Positions 28,443-38,897 are shown, counted from the stretch's first letter. The stretch: DNA of 64,000 nt from Methanobacteriaceae archaeon (GCA_030656015.1 JAUSNX010000004.1:372001-436000), one strand, 5' to 3'. Notes: generated from the sequence alone by a model not told the origin. Numbers and translations are program-made.

Positions 28443-29375
28443 TTAAGTTCCGACAATAAGATATGCGAATTTTCCTACAACATAAAATATACCATAAGCA
28501 GCTATAGCGAGAGGTATGGCAAATTTAATACCTTTACGGGCACTACCATACATAATAACACCAATCAATAATCCTGCGATTATAGAGTGAATGATAATAT
28601 ATCCCGTCGAAGCAATTATTGAGGCCCCTAAAAGAGGATTAGATTTCCCTAATGACTCAATAAAGCTAGAATAAACAGTTATCATTCCTAAAGCAAAAGG
28701 GGCAGCAACTATGGCAGCGATAATTAAAAACATTACTGACATCATTACATTAGCTTTTCTCTCCCTTTGAAGTGCTATAACTGCCCTTAAATCCTCTGCA
28801 ACAGTTTCTATAACATCAGATAGACTACCACCCGCACGCTTACCTTCCAATATCATTCTGAAAGTTCTATCTAAATTTTTAGATTGAAGTCGTTCACCCA
28901 TAGATAAAATAGCATCATCAAAAGTACGTCCAATTTTTATCTCAATAACTGCTCTTTTAAGCTCACTATTGAGTGGCCCTCCCCCGTGCCTAGCTACATC
29001 CTCCAGAGCAGTTTCTAATCCGACACCAGCCCTTAAAAGTGATGCAATTTGTCTTAAAAAATCAGGAGTTGTTTTTTCAATGGCATCAACCCGCCGTTCC
29101 ATCATTAAAAATATATAACCCCCCATCAATAAAGGTGGGATAAAAAGCGCAAGAATAGCAGGTATAATTGGATCAATACCAACAAAAAAAGCCAAACCAA
29201 ATGCCATTATTGCCAAAAATATGCTGGCCATACCTGCTAATGTAATCATGTCCGCGGATTTAACGTACATCCCACTTCTGATTAAAGTTTCTTGAAGTCT
29301 AATTTGAAACCTATCTGGAACTATACTATCAATAATATTGGAAACTGGTGCTAATGCTTGAGGAATAATGGCCAA
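28443..29375 (-). CDS. Type II secretion system F / TadC-like pilus assembly membrane protein
   Basis: This 310-aa polytopic protein is of the T2SSF/TadC/FlaJ family, the membrane platform on which an assembly ATPase drives pilin polymerisation. The hydrophobic helices near residues 43-100 flank a cytoplasmic domain containing [20 protein letters not shown] and ALED-type helices ([20 protein letters not shown]); more helices follow at 205-310. The start is a TTG preceded by GGTG. The partner ATPase (TadA-like) is not in this window, so the system must be completed elsewhere. Confidence 0.88.
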   Translation of the reverse strand: MAIIPQALAPVSNIIDSIVPDRFQIRLQETLIRSGMYVKSADMITLAGMASIFLAIMAFGLAFFVGIDPIIPAILALFIPPLLMGGYIFLMMERRVDAIEKTTPDFLRQIASLLRAGVGLETALEDVARHGGGPLNSELKRAVIEIKIGRTFDDAILSMGERLQSKNLDRTFRMILEGKRAGGSLSDVIETVAEDLRAVIALQRERKANVMMSVMFLIIAAIVAAPFALGMITVYSSFIESLGKSNPLLGASIIASTGYIIIHSIIAGLLIGVIMYGSARKGIKFAIPLAIAAYGIFYVVGKFAYLIVGT

Positions 29376-29767
29376 ATTTATACACCTTCAATTTATTAAT
29401 TATGAAAATTATTATTTTGAGTTATATTTAAAAAATTTAATGAATAATGTTGTGAAATCGTTATTAAACGGATATTATAGGTTATAATTAATCGTAGTTA
29501 GATTTTTAATCAGTCTTTGTACTTAATTTTATTATAGTCTAGTATTATATTACTTTTTTGATGACATGATATTTATATTCAGTGTTAGTTGTATTCAATT
29601 TTTAATCAACTTATAAAAATAAATCAAAAATCTATTCTTAAAATAGTAAATTAATTATAATCCTCATAATTAAAAAAAAAAGATAATAATAAGATAAAAT
29701 TGTTTTAAAGATGTTAATTTTTAAGACTTTTTTAAATATTAGTTAGGAGGTAAATCTTACTTAATAA
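29376..29767. other. Gene-free interval upstream of the pilus genes
   Basis: 392 bp separate the M24 peptidase gene's stop from the TadC-like start (both minus strand). It is AT-rich, with a poly-A run near 29672-29680 and no open frame. I looked for a small RNA: a TGATGA near 29558 is not accompanied by a D box. Nothing further was recognised. Confidence 0.4.
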
Positions 29768-30778
29768 TTAACATTCAAAATTAAATTTACTTGGCAATTT
29801 AGTTAATATTTTAGGATTTTTCTTCACCAGAACCATATCCTCAATTCTAACTCCAAATTCACCTTCAAAATATATTCCAGGCTCTACAGTAACGATCATG
29901 TTTTTTTCTAGCTTTGAATCACTCTTTAAAGATAAAGAAGGTTCTTCATGAACTTCTAATCCCACACCATGACCCGTGGAATGAATAAAATTTTTACCAT
30001 ACCCATAATCAGAAATTACATCCCTAACTATTTTATCTACTTCTGAAGCCAGTACATCTGGAGCAATTGCATTTATACCTGCTTTTTGAGATTCTAAAAC
30101 AATTTCTCTAATTTCTTCTTGTTTTTCTGTAGAAACAGATGTTCGAGTACAATCTGAACAGTAACCATTCCACTTAGCTCCCCAATCAATTAAAACATTA
30201 TCTTCAACTTTATTTTCAGTAGGTTCTGCGTGAGGAAGGCTGGATCTAGCGCCAGATGCAACTATGGTGTCAAATGCCTCTTTTTGAGAACCATTATATT
30301 TCATATGGTGATTGATTTGATTGGCAACTTCCCATTCTTTTCCTTGTAATTTTAATGATTTTATAGAGATTTCAGCAATGCTTATGGCCTTTTCAATATA
30401 TTTAACTTCTTGAGGGGTTTTAATCATCCTTAATTGGTTAACAATGTCACTAATGACTATTTTCCAATCCCCTCTGAGATTTTTACATGTTCCTAATGAA
30501 ACAGAACTTTCCAGACCAACAGTTTTAATTCCATCTTTCTTTAAAAGTGTTTTAATTTCTTTAAAAGATTTAAATTCTTCTACAGGGATTTTAGAAATAA
30601 TATTTGCTTCTTCTAAGTCCATTTTTGATGCGAAAAGAATAGGTTCTTCTGTAAAAAGAACCATTGAAAAACTGGAAGGACTGAAACCAGATAAGTATGC
30701 AATATTCTCATTTTTTAAAAATAATAAAGTTTGAATATTTTCCAATTCCATTTTATGATTAATAATATCAAAATCCAT
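29768..30778 (-). CDS. M24 family metallopeptidase (Xaa-Pro dipeptidase-like)
   Basis: This 336-aa protein has the pita-bread fold of aminopeptidase P/prolidase. The N-terminal creatinase-like domain covers residues 1-120. The dinuclear-metal ligands are visible: Asp in LIDWGAKWNGYCSDCTRT, His in FIHSTGHGVGLEVHEEP, and two Glu in VTVEPGIYFEGEFGVRIEDM. It likely trims Xaa-Pro from peptides in the cytoplasm. GGAGAT lies upstream of the ATG. It has a separate transcriptional unit from the HIT gene upstream (122 bp). Confidence 0.93.
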   Translation of the reverse strand: MDFDIINHKMELENIQTLLFLKNENIAYLSGFSPSSFSMVLFTEEPILFASKMDLEEANIISKIPVEEFKSFKEIKTLLKKDGIKTVGLESSVSLGTCKNLRGDWKIVISDIVNQLRMIKTPQEVKYIEKAISIAEISIKSLKLQGKEWEVANQINHHMKYNGSQKEAFDTIVASGARSSLPHAEPTENKVEDNVLIDWGAKWNGYCSDCTRTSVSTEKQEEIREIVLESQKAGINAIAPDVLASEVDKIVRDVISDYGYGKNFIHSTGHGVGLEVHEEPSLSLKSDSKLEKNMIVTVEPGIYFEGEFGVRIEDMVLVKKNPKILTKLPSKFNFEC

Positions 30779-30900
30779 TTTAAAATCTCCAATAATACTC
30801 CAGTGAATTTAATATACTGCTGAATGTTCGTGCTAATTACTAAATTCACCATTAAATAAATTAAATAAAGTTAGGATATAATAAAATCCATGCCGCTGTT

Positions 30901-31365
30901 TTAAATGGAATATTTATCCATAGCAGATTTTATTAAATCAAATAAATCATCCATAACCTCGGAAGGGATTTCACGAGCAATTGGCTGAGGCACATATCCA
31001 AAATCAGGATCTTTAAAGGTAATTCCATGATATTCTACTGAATCTTTATATCGGGGAATGAAATGCCAGTGAATTTCAGGTTTAGGATTTTTTGCTCTGA
31101 AGGCTGCATTTTTAAAGCAGCTCCAATTAAATAAAGATGGGTTTAATATTTCTGCCAGTGCTTTTTCCATTATTTTAACTATTTTCCCAAATTCTACCCA
31201 TTCATCAGCAGTTAATTCCATTAAATCTCTACACTGTCTTTTAAGTGAGACAACGCAAGTACCTAAGTACCGCTGACTGGGAGCTAAAAAAATTATCCAG
31301 TATTCAGTTTCTTGGACTTTTTTGCCGTAAAACCCGTCAATTGCACAATATTCACATTCATTCAT
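30901..31365 (-). CDS. HIT-like family protein
   Basis: This 154-aa nucleotide hydrolase/transferase is of the histidine triad superfamily. The C-terminal active-site motif reads PEIHWHFIPRY, a variant of the HxHxHxx triad with two of the three His retained in register. An unusual Cys-rich N-terminus (NECEYCAIDG) looks like a metal or structural site, as in HIT proteins with a zinc-binding Cys pair. It acts in the cytoplasm; the substrate is probably a nucleoside phosphoramidate or dinucleotide. Confidence 0.8.
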   Translation of the reverse strand: MNECEYCAIDGFYGKKVQETEYWIIFLAPSQRYLGTCVVSLKRQCRDLMELTADEWVEFGKIVKIMEKALAEILNPSLFNWSCFKNAAFRAKNPKPEIHWHFIPRYKDSVEYHGITFKDPDFGYVPQPIAREIPSEVMDDLFDLIKSAMDKYSI

Positions 31366-31570
31366 TATTAAAATCCCCTAAAATAATTAAGATTGTTATA
31401 TTAAATGTATATACCCTGACAATTATAAATAATTTATAAATTTTAGACCTATTTTCCGAATTTATTGTAATTAATTATATAATAATTAAAAACCAACCTT
31501 AATAACAATAATAAATTAAAATCCATTTTGACATATTTTAATAATGAATTTAATAATTGTGAGTGGTTAA

Positions 31571-32731
31571 ATGCTTCCTCAGTTAGAACTTAGAAAATTT
31601 GTAACCCCTGAATTTATTTTTGGAGATGGAGCACGCCTTTTTGCGGGTAGATATGCTAAAAACTTAGCAGCTAAAAAGATATTAATTGTTACTGATCCCG
31701 GGATAATAAAAACTGGTCTGGTTGATGAATTAAGTTATACATTAACTGAAAAAGATTTAGAATATGAAATATTCTCCAATGTAACACCAAATCCTCGAGA
31801 TTATGAGGTCATGGAAGGTGCAGAAGTATTTTCAAGTGAGGAATGCAATTTTATTATTGCCTTAGGTGGTGGAAGCCCCATGGACTGTGCAAAAGGCATT
31901 GGAATTGTTAGTTCCAATAAAAAGCACATTCTAGATTTTAAAGGGGTAGATAAAGTTCCAGTGCCCTCACCCCCATTAATTTGTATTCCCACTACAGCCG
32001 GATCATCTGCAGATGTATCACAGTTTGCAATAATTTTAGATTCTGAAGAAAATTTAAAAGTGGCCATTGTAAGTAAAACAGTTGTCCCCGACATTGCATT
32101 AATTGATCCATTTACTACATTAACTATGGATAGCCATTTGACTAGTGTAACTGGTTTTGACGCATTGATACATTCTATAGAAGCCTATGTATCCAATGCA
32201 AGCTCACAGATAACTGATTTACATGCTCTGGACTCCATAAAAATAATAAACCAAAATATTTCTCCCGTGCTTAATGATCTTAAAAATTTAGAATTTAGAA
32301 GCAACATGATGATGGGTAGTTTAGAAGCAGGTTTAGCATTTTCAAATGCTAGTTTAGGCCTGGTACATGCTATTGCCCACAGTTTAGGAGAAATAGTAGA
32401 TTTATCTCATGGAGAGTGTAATGCTGCCGTTTTAGAATATGTGATTGATTTTAATTTCTATTCAGCTCCTGAAAGATACATTGTAATTGGTAGAGCCATG
32501 GGAATCAACTTTAATGGTTTAGATATCAATGCTAAAAAAGAAGCTCTACTAAATAAATTGAAAGAACTGAAACTTTTATGTGAAATGGATTTTAATCTCG
32601 GTGAAATGGGCTTAGAAGAAAAGTATATTGTTCATCTGGCTAAAAATACCATTAATGACCCATGCGTAGTCACCAACCCCCGAAAGCCATCTGTAGAAAA
32701 CATTGTGGAGATTCTTAAAAATGCCCTCTGA
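31571..32731 (+). CDS. Iron-containing alcohol dehydrogenase
   Basis: This 386-aa group III (Fe-dependent) alcohol dehydrogenase has the nucleotide-binding loop ALGGGSPMDCAKGIG (~residue 96-110), TTAGSSADVSQFA and the metal-site region VTGFDALIHSIEAY (~193) and GLVHAIAHSLGEIVDLSHGECNA (~260-282), with the expected His ligands. It oxidises alcohols or reduces aldehydes with NAD(P)H. Its last 11 bp overlap the start of the histidine kinase gene, so the two are co-translated. Confidence 0.93.
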   Translation: MLPQLELRKFVTPEFIFGDGARLFAGRYAKNLAAKKILIVTDPGIIKTGLVDELSYTLTEKDLEYEIFSNVTPNPRDYEVMEGAEVFSSEECNFIIALGGGSPMDCAKGIGIVSSNKKHILDFKGVDKVPVPSPPLICIPTTAGSSADVSQFAIILDSEENLKVAIVSKTVVPDIALIDPFTTLTMDSHLTSVTGFDALIHSIEAYVSNASSQITDLHALDSIKIINQNISPVLNDLKNLEFRSNMMMGSLEAGLAFSNASLGLVHAIAHSLGEIVDLSHGECNAAVLEYVIDFNFYSAPERYIVIGRAMGINFNGLDINAKKEALLNKLKELKLLCEMDFNLGEMGLEEKYIVHLAKNTINDPCVVTNPRKPSVENIVEILKNAL

Positions 32732-34208
32732 TATTCCAGATGAATGGTCCACGCTTAGGGAAAAAATTATTGGTTTAGGTGAGAAATCAATAAAAAAAAG
32801 TTACTATCCAGAATTACAAGAACATTTAAACGAATTAGAGCGATTTAGAACTCTTTTAGATCAAACTAATGATGCTATTTTTCTAGTTGAAGTTTCATCA
32901 TTTTTATTAACTGATTTGAATCAATCAGCCTATAAACAATTAGGTTATTCAGCTAAAGAATTAATTAAAACATCCATTATTGATATTGTAGCTCCAGAAG
33001 ACAGACAGAAGTTTATTAATATTTTTTCAAGTCCAGAACATCCTATTTCTAAAGAAAAATTAAAATTCAAAGCTTTTTTTATTAAAAAAGATAATGAACT
33101 CATGCCTATGGAAGTCAGCACCCGTATGGTCTATTTTAGTGGAATTTTATATTCGGTAATGGTTGCCCGAGACATTAGAGACCGAATTGCTGCAGAAAAA
33201 GCCTTGAAAGAATCAGAAGATTATTACAGAACTATTTTTGAAAATACTGGATCTGCCACGGTTATTTTAGAAAAAGACACCATCATATCTCGTGTAAATA
33301 CTGGTTTTGAAACCCTTACCGGTTATTCAAGAGAAGAAATTGAAGGTAAAAAAAGTTTTAAAGACTTTTTACATCCTGAAGAATTATCTAAAACTTTAAA
33401 ATATCATCAAATGCGCCGAAATAAGATAGAGCTGGCACCAAAAGAATATGAAACCATTGGTTTCAATAAAAATGGTGATTTGAAATATGTGGTTGCTACC
33501 ATAGCAATCATACCTGGAACTGACAAAAGTTTAGTTTCCCTAATGGATATAACTGCTCGAAAAACGGCAGAAGAACAAATAATCAAGTCATTAGAAGAAA
33601 AAGATGTTTTGTTAAAAGAGATTCACCACAGAGTAAAAAATAATCTTCAAATAATATCCAGCCTTTTAAATTTACAATCATATCATATTAAAGATCCTAA
33701 AGATCTTGAGATTTTTAAAGAAAGTCAGATAAGAGTGAAATCCATGGCCCTGATCCATGAACAACTTTACCAATCTGAAAATTTAGCCAGTATAAATTTT
33801 GCGGAATATATTAAGAACATAACCAGTCAGTTATTTAATTCATACTCATCCCCAGCCAGCAATATCACCTTAAATCTGGATTTACAGGATGTAAACCTGG
33901 AAATAGAAACTGCCATCCCCTGCGGCCTAATAATAAATGAGCTGGTGAGCAATAGTTTGAAGCATGCTTTTAAAAATAGAAATAAAGGAAAAATAAGTAT
34001 ATCTCTTAATCAGGATTCAGAAAATGTTGTTCTGTCAATTTCTGATGATGGAGTTGGTTTTGACCTAGAAAAAATGAATATTAGTGATTCTCTAGGCCTT
34101 AAACTGGTTAAAACTTTAGTAAAACAATTAGATGGTTCTTTAGAAATAAAAAGTAATGAAGGCAGCAGCTTCTTAATTAGTTTTAATGAAGCTGTTTATA
34201 AAGTATAG
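32721..34208 (+). CDS. PAS-PAS sensor histidine kinase (HisKA_2 type)
   Basis: This soluble 495-aa kinase has no membrane segments. A PAS domain spans ~40-155 and a second one ~165-285 (TGYSREEIEGKKSFKDFLHP). The HisKA_2 dimerisation block EIHHRVKNNLQIISSLLNLQ has the phospho-accepting His at 302/303, and the HATPase domain has an N-box (INELVSNSLKHAF), G1 (DDGVGFD) and SLGLKLVK. The ATG at 32721 is chosen (GGAG 10 bp upstream). It overlaps the alcohol dehydrogenase gene; no response regulator is nearby, which is common in methanogens. The PAS domains suggest redox or small-ligand sensing. Confidence 0.93.
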   Translation: MPSDIPDEWSTLREKIIGLGEKSIKKSYYPELQEHLNELERFRTLLDQTNDAIFLVEVSSFLLTDLNQSAYKQLGYSAKELIKTSIIDIVAPEDRQKFINIFSSPEHPISKEKLKFKAFFIKKDNELMPMEVSTRMVYFSGILYSVMVARDIRDRIAAEKALKESEDYYRTIFENTGSATVILEKDTIISRVNTGFETLTGYSREEIEGKKSFKDFLHPEELSKTLKYHQMRRNKIELAPKEYETIGFNKNGDLKYVVATIAIIPGTDKSLVSLMDITARKTAEEQIIKSLEEKDVLLKEIHHRVKNNLQIISSLLNLQSYHIKDPKDLEIFKESQIRVKSMALIHEQLYQSENLASINFAEYIKNITSQLFNSYSSPASNITLNLDLQDVNLEIETAIPCGLIINELVSNSLKHAFKNRNKGKISISLNQDSENVVLSISDDGVGFDLEKMNISDSLGLKLVKTLVKQLDGSLEIKSNEGSSFLISFNEAVYKV

Positions 34209-34379
34209 AATTTGAAAATAACATAATAAATTCCATTTTTCAATTTTATTGTTCTGGTTAAGTTTTATATTGTTTAATTTAGATTATTTTTAATTAATAA
34301 TTGAATTAATATAAAAAAATTTTATTTTAATAGAATGGTAATAGAAATCATTATATGTTAAAATTAGGTTCTATTAATT

Positions 34380-34970
34380 ATGGTAAAATTTAGTTCAAGC
34401 GAAATTAGAGATATTCTCATTTCCATGCTAGTAATAGCTGGAGTATTTGCTTACATATTAAGCGGAAGAAACATTAATTTAGCAATTAATTTGTTTCCTA
34501 TTACTTTAATCGCCGTAGGGCTTGGATTTGTACTGCATGAACTGGCCCATAAATTTGTAGCCATACACTACGGATTCTGGGCAGAATATAAGCTGTGGGC
34601 AGAAGGACTAGTACTGGCCATCATTACATCGTACTTTGGTTTTATATTTGCTGCTCCCGGAGCAGTTTATATTCATGGAGAGTATATTTCTGAGGAACAA
34701 AATGGAAAGATATCCCTGGCCGGGCCTTTAACCAACATTGCACTGGCACTGATATTTCTGGGATTATTAAGTATTTCATCTGCTTCACCTATTTTACAAA
34801 CTATTGGATTCATTGGATTCAGTATAAATAGTTTCATAGCTTTATTTAATCTAATTCCATTTAGTGTATTAGATGGAGCAAAAATATTGCGTTGGAATCC
34901 TATAATTTGGGTATTGACTGCTGCAGTAGCATTTATTATGACATTTAATCAGTACATCCACCTATTCTAA
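34380..34970 (+). CDS. M50-like membrane metallopeptidase
   Basis: This 196-aa site-2-protease-like protein has about six membrane helices. The zinc signature HELAHKF (residues ~56-62) sits in a hydrophobic helix, and the second conserved block [14 protein letters not shown] (N-x-x-P-x-x-x-D-G) provides the third ligand Asp. Such proteases cleave within the membrane to activate regulators or clear signal peptides. It is a short form without PDZ or CBS domains. It ends 39 bp before the ycaO gene and may be cotranscribed. Confidence 0.9.
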   Translation: MVKFSSSEIRDILISMLVIAGVFAYILSGRNINLAINLFPITLIAVGLGFVLHELAHKFVAIHYGFWAEYKLWAEGLVLAIITSYFGFIFAAPGAVYIHGEYISEEQNGKISLAGPLTNIALALIFLGLLSISSASPILQTIGFIGFSINSFIALFNLIPFSVLDGAKILRWNPIIWVLTAAVAFIMTFNQYIHLF

Positions 34971-35009
34971 TAAACTTACAAATTAATTATTTCTAAAAAC
35001 GGTGACCTC

Positions 35010-36209
35010 ATGTTTTCAAATGTACCTGTAAAATATTTTAGTTGCACTCATCGTGCTATAAACCCTTCTCAAACCATTGAAAAGGTTGAAAGTAAATTAA
35101 AACTAGCAGGAGTTACCCGTGTAACTGAAATAACACATTTAGATCGTATAGGAATACCAGTATTCTCTGCAATAAGGCCTACTGCTCAGGACGGTGCCGT
35201 GAGTATTTATGCTGGTAAAGGGGCCACTAAAGAGCAGGCCAAAGCTTCCGCTATGATGGAAGCTTTTGAAAGGTATTCTGCTGAAAAAAAAGACTGCGAT
35301 AGCGAAAAAATAATTAAAGGAACCTATGAAGAGCTTGAAAAGGCCTTAAAACCATCTTTACTTATTTTACCCCGGCGATTGCAAAGCAATCCCAGTCATA
35401 CCCAGCTGGAATGGATAGAATCCGTTAATATCAAAAATGAAGAAAAGGTTTTAATTCCAGCCAATGCAGCATATCACCCCTATCGTTCAAAAAATACATC
35501 AAGTATCTTTAAATCTAATACAAACGGCCTGGCTTCCGGAAATATTGTTGAAGAGGCTGTTTTTCATGGGATGACAGAGGTAATTGAAAGAGATGCTTGG
35601 AGTATTTTTGAAGCCCATAAAAATAAAGTGGAAATTGACGCATCTAGGAGTGAAAATTCTATTATTATTGATCTTTTAGGTAAATTTAAAGATGCTGGAA
35701 TTGGAGTAAAACTTATTGATTTAACTGCAGACGTTAAGGTCCCTACTATCGCTGCTGTTGCTGACGATGACGTTTTAAAAGACCCTGCCCTTTTAACTAT
35801 GGGTGTTGGAACTCATCTAGATCCAGAAATTGCAGCAATAAGAGCCATTACTGAAGTTGCCCAAAGCAGAGCCACCCAAATCCATGGTACCAGAGAAGAC
35901 ACTTCCCGTGCCGTTTTCATGCGAAAAGCAGGATATGAACGAATGAAAAAAATCAATGGCCATTGGTTCAATGAGGGTGAAAAATTCATAGAATTAGAAA
36001 GTATTAAAAATAGGTGTTCTAACTCTTTTAAAGAAGATATTGAAACCACGATGAAACAACTTGCAAAATGCGGGCTTAAAGATGTATTTTTCGTGGATTT
36101 AACTCGAGAAGAAGTAGATGTTCCAGTAGTAAGAGTGATTATTCCTGGAATGGAAGTATTTTCCGTAGATCCAGAAAGAGCTGGAGATAGGGTCTGTAAA
36201 ATTATCTAA
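35010..36209 (+). CDS. ycaO: YcaO-related McrA-glycine thioamidation protein
   Basis: This 399-aa YcaO enzyme uses ATP to activate a peptide backbone amide and, with TfuA, installs the thioglycine found in the active-site region of methyl-coenzyme M reductase subunit A. Family blocks are seen: [24 protein letters not shown] (ATP-site region ~70-93), [20 protein letters not shown] and IERDAWSI, and [22 protein letters not shown]. It lies with tfuA downstream, the usual partner pair in methanogens. A T-rich stretch of ~200 bp separates the two here. Confidence 0.93.
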   Translation: MFSNVPVKYFSCTHRAINPSQTIEKVESKLKLAGVTRVTEITHLDRIGIPVFSAIRPTAQDGAVSIYAGKGATKEQAKASAMMEAFERYSAEKKDCDSEKIIKGTYEELEKALKPSLLILPRRLQSNPSHTQLEWIESVNIKNEEKVLIPANAAYHPYRSKNTSSIFKSNTNGLASGNIVEEAVFHGMTEVIERDAWSIFEAHKNKVEIDASRSENSIIIDLLGKFKDAGIGVKLIDLTADVKVPTIAAVADDDVLKDPALLTMGVGTHLDPEIAAIRAITEVAQSRATQIHGTREDTSRAVFMRKAGYERMKKINGHWFNEGEKFIELESIKNRCSNSFKEDIETTMKQLAKCGLKDVFFVDLTREEVDVPVVRVIIPGMEVFSVDPERAGDRVCKII

Positions 36210-36423
36210 GTTTTAAATTTAGTTTTTTAAAATCATTTTATAGGCAAGATTAATTTTATTTTCTCATTTCATCTATTTTTTTAATAATTAATTTAATAAT
36301 TTTTTCATATTTTTTGAGAATCTGTTACTTAGAAGATTAGTTATAGAAAATTGAAATTTATATTAACTAAAATTTTCAAACTAGTTAAATAATAATATTT
36401 TATTAATTTAATTGAGAGGGAAT

Positions 36424-37068
36424 ATGACTGCTTCAAAGAAAATAATAATTTTTACCGGGCCTTCCATTAGTATAGAAGAAGCATCTGAGATTTTAGAAGC
36501 GGAATATCGATATCCTATAAAACGAGGAGATATTTTAGAGGTTATTGCAGAATCGCCAGATGTAATTGGAATAATTGACGGAGTATTCCACCAACAACCC
36601 GCAGTTTCACACAGAGAAATACTGGAAGCACTTAATAAAGGAATTGTGGTGGTGGGTGGTTCTAGTATGGGTGCTTTGAGGGCTTCTGAGCTGGATGAAT
36701 TGGGAATGATTGGAATAGGTTATGTTTATCAGCAGTATAAAAGCGGTGCCGTGGAATCAGACGATGATGTGGCGGTGATTTTAAATCCCCGAACACATGA
36801 ACAACTTTCAGATTCATTGATTAGTATTGATTACAATTTAAAAAAGGCCAGAGATGCAGGAATTCTATCTGAGCAGGAACTTAAAAAATTACTAGATATT
36901 TCCAAATCCATATTCTACCCCAAAAGAACCTATGAAAAGGTTTTTAAAGAATCTAATCTTGATGAAAAAGTTATTGAGTCACTAAAACAATATATTCAAG
37001 AACATGAATATGACGTTAAAAGAAAAGACGCCATAGAAGTTTTAAAATACATTAAAAATAACTTATAG
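36424..37068 (+). CDS. tfuA: TfuA-related McrA-glycine thioamidation protein
   Basis: This 214-aa TfuA partner of YcaO is believed to recruit or deliver sulfur for thioamidation of a glycine in McrA. Seen: FTGPSISIEEASEIL at the N-terminus, DVIGIIDGVFHQQPAVSHREIL and VVGGSSMGALRASELDELGMIG, the core TfuA motif. The ATG with GAGAGG 5 bp upstream was chosen over an earlier TTG. It follows ycaO by 214 bp with AT-rich DNA that could hold its own promoter. Confidence 0.92.
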   Translation: MTASKKIIIFTGPSISIEEASEILEAEYRYPIKRGDILEVIAESPDVIGIIDGVFHQQPAVSHREILEALNKGIVVVGGSSMGALRASELDELGMIGIGYVYQQYKSGAVESDDDVAVILNPRTHEQLSDSLISIDYNLKKARDAGILSEQELKKLLDISKSIFYPKRTYEKVFKESNLDEKVIESLKQYIQEHEYDVKRKDAIEVLKYIKNNL

Positions 37069-37247
37069 ATTCAAATTAAAGATTATATCTTTTATAAATC
37101 GAGTATAATCCAAATATAATCATTTTAAAACTTAAAAAACTTTAAATTAAGTAATTATATTGAAAAATAGTTAATCTAAATAAAAAATAGTAAAAATATC
37201 AATATAACAAATTAATGATAACATTTCAATAATAAACGGTGATTTTC

Positions 37248-38306
37248 TTGGAAATGACAGAAAAAATTAGGCAAGTTAAAGAAGAGCTTAAAGATCAGAA
37301 AATGATGATTGCATTTTCAGGAGGGGCCGACAGCACATTACTAGCCAATATAGCCTCAAAAGTCACTGGAGAGTTCCTTTTAGTTACAGTAGATAATGGA
37401 GTGCTACCTAAAGACTGCATAAATAGTGCTAAAAAGATTGCAGAAGAAATAGGATTATCGCATGAGGTGGTAATAGAAAATTTTATGCAAGATCCCAATT
37501 TTAAGGCTAATAATTCTAATCGATGCTTTATATGCAAAAATAAGATGTATGGCAAGTTAGAAGAAATTGCTAAAGAGAGAAATTTTCCCATAATCGCTGA
37601 TGGAACTAATATCAGCGATCTGCTAGAAGATAGGCCCGGAATAATGGTTAATTATCAAAAAAATATTATAAGTCCTTTGGTAAAAGCTGGAATAAGTCAC
37701 GAGGATGTTTTAAATTATTTAAAAGAAAATAACATTAATTATTCCGTGTCCACAACTTGTATGGCCACTAGAATATCAACTGGGGATGAAATAAGTACCA
37801 AAAAAATCAACCGGATATCTTATGCTGAATCTTTAGTTAAAACTCTCTCTAAAAATGATATTGTAAGAGTTCGAGATCAAAAAGGTGTGGCTCAAATTGA
37901 GATAGTAGATATTGAACCAATCCTAAATTCAAACGTTTTAAAGCATATTGATGCTGAATTAAAGGCCGTGGGTTTTGAAAGAGTAACTTTAGACATTGGC
38001 AGTGCAAAGAAAGAAAAAAAGGATCTCGTAGTTTACAAACCTTGCAAGGACGAGAAAAATAAAATAATGTTTGAAACTGAACTTCCCTATAAAATTGACA
38101 TTAAAAACACTTGTAAACAGTTGGAAAGTCTGGGTAAATTAAAGTGCTCAGAATCAATGGGGATTGCAATGTGCGAAATTGAAGGGAGGAATTTGACCGT
38201 TTTTAAAAATGGCAAAATTGTGGCCCGGAAGGTCCAGGACCCGGAAGATGCTGAAAAAATTCTAATAAAGGTTTTGCCTAGAATTAGAAGAATTATTCAA
38301 AATTAA
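37248..38306 (+). CDS. larE: LarE-like ATP-dependent sulfur transferase, three-cysteine type, with C-terminal extension
   Basis: This ~352-aa PP-loop protein has SGGADS at 24-29 for ATP adenylation. Cysteines C93 and C96 (NRCFICKNKMYG) and C171 (STTCMATRIS) form the set that in three-Cys LarE homologues binds a [4Fe-4S] cluster and relays sulfide, in place of sacrificing a Cys. The C-terminal ~85 residues (KNTCKQLESLGKLKCSE through VARKVQDPEDAEKIL) exceed the usual LarE length (~270) and form an extra domain I do not recognise, containing several Cys. The start is a TTG 4-5 bp after GGTGAT; an ATG two codons later is possible. LarE family; substrate unknown. Confidence 0.85.
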   Translation: MEMTEKIRQVKEELKDQKMMIAFSGGADSTLLANIASKVTGEFLLVTVDNGVLPKDCINSAKKIAEEIGLSHEVVIENFMQDPNFKANNSNRCFICKNKMYGKLEEIAKERNFPIIADGTNISDLLEDRPGIMVNYQKNIISPLVKAGISHEDVLNYLKENNINYSVSTTCMATRISTGDEISTKKINRISYAESLVKTLSKNDIVRVRDQKGVAQIEIVDIEPILNSNVLKHIDAELKAVGFERVTLDIGSAKKEKKDLVVYKPCKDEKNKIMFETELPYKIDIKNTCKQLESLGKLKCSESMGIAMCEIEGRNLTVFKNGKIVARKVQDPEDAEKILIKVLPRIRRIIQN

Positions 38307-38447
38307 TTTTAAATCATATTGAATATTAAAAAAAAACAGCAATTATTAATTAATTAATTATATTTTGTTGAAATAATAAAAAAATAACTTTTAAATTCTA
38401 TATAAAAGAGTGAAGAATTGTTAGTTAAAACTAAGAATCTATTGGAA

Positions 38448-38897
38448 TTATAGTGTCTTCCTTACATTTTCTTTAATCTTTCTTCTGAAACTAGTTAGTT
38501 TAGAAAAGGACCCTCTATCATCTGGACCTTCTAATGCCAAAACATCTCCAATCAATTCAAAACTTATTTGATCGGCGCCAATTTCATTGAAAGATAGAAT
38601 AACTATAGATGATTCTTCCAAACTATCATTAGTTTCAATGTCATAATCAATTAAAAGCTCATGATTAGGTAAGACATCATAAATAACCTTTTTTACGGCA
38701 TTTTCAAATAATTCTAGAAAAGTTTCTACCTCAGAAAGGCCCTGCCACCAGCAATATCCCCATAGAAGCTTTAACTGGATATTTTTAATTGAAACTTCAC
38801 CCTTGTTTTTAGCAGCTAGTTTAATTACACCATGCGAAGCAGTTATTCTCAGACTTGGTGAATTTGATAAAGTTACTGAATCTTCCATATTAATCAT
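38448..38897 (-). CDS. Conserved hypothetical protein after the CBS gene
   Basis: I do not recognise this 149-aa protein. It is mainly beta-like in the first half ([36 protein letters not shown]), then acidic, and ends in a basic helix ([14 protein letters not shown]). It has no signal or membrane segment. Its start overlaps the end of the CBS protein gene by 8 bp (ATGATTAA), so it is coupled to that gene and probably works with it. Confidence 0.6.
   Translation of the reverse strand: MINMEDSVTLSNSPSLRITASHGVIKLAAKNKGEVSIKNIQLKLLWGYCWWQGLSEVETFLELFENAVKKVIYDVLPNHELLIDYDIETNDSLEESSIVILSFNEIGADQISFELIGDVLALEGPDDRGSFSKLTSFRRKIKENVRKTL

Noticed and set aside
29555-29575. TGATGA considered as a C box of a C/D sRNA
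   Set aside because: No matching D box or terminal stem within sRNA length.
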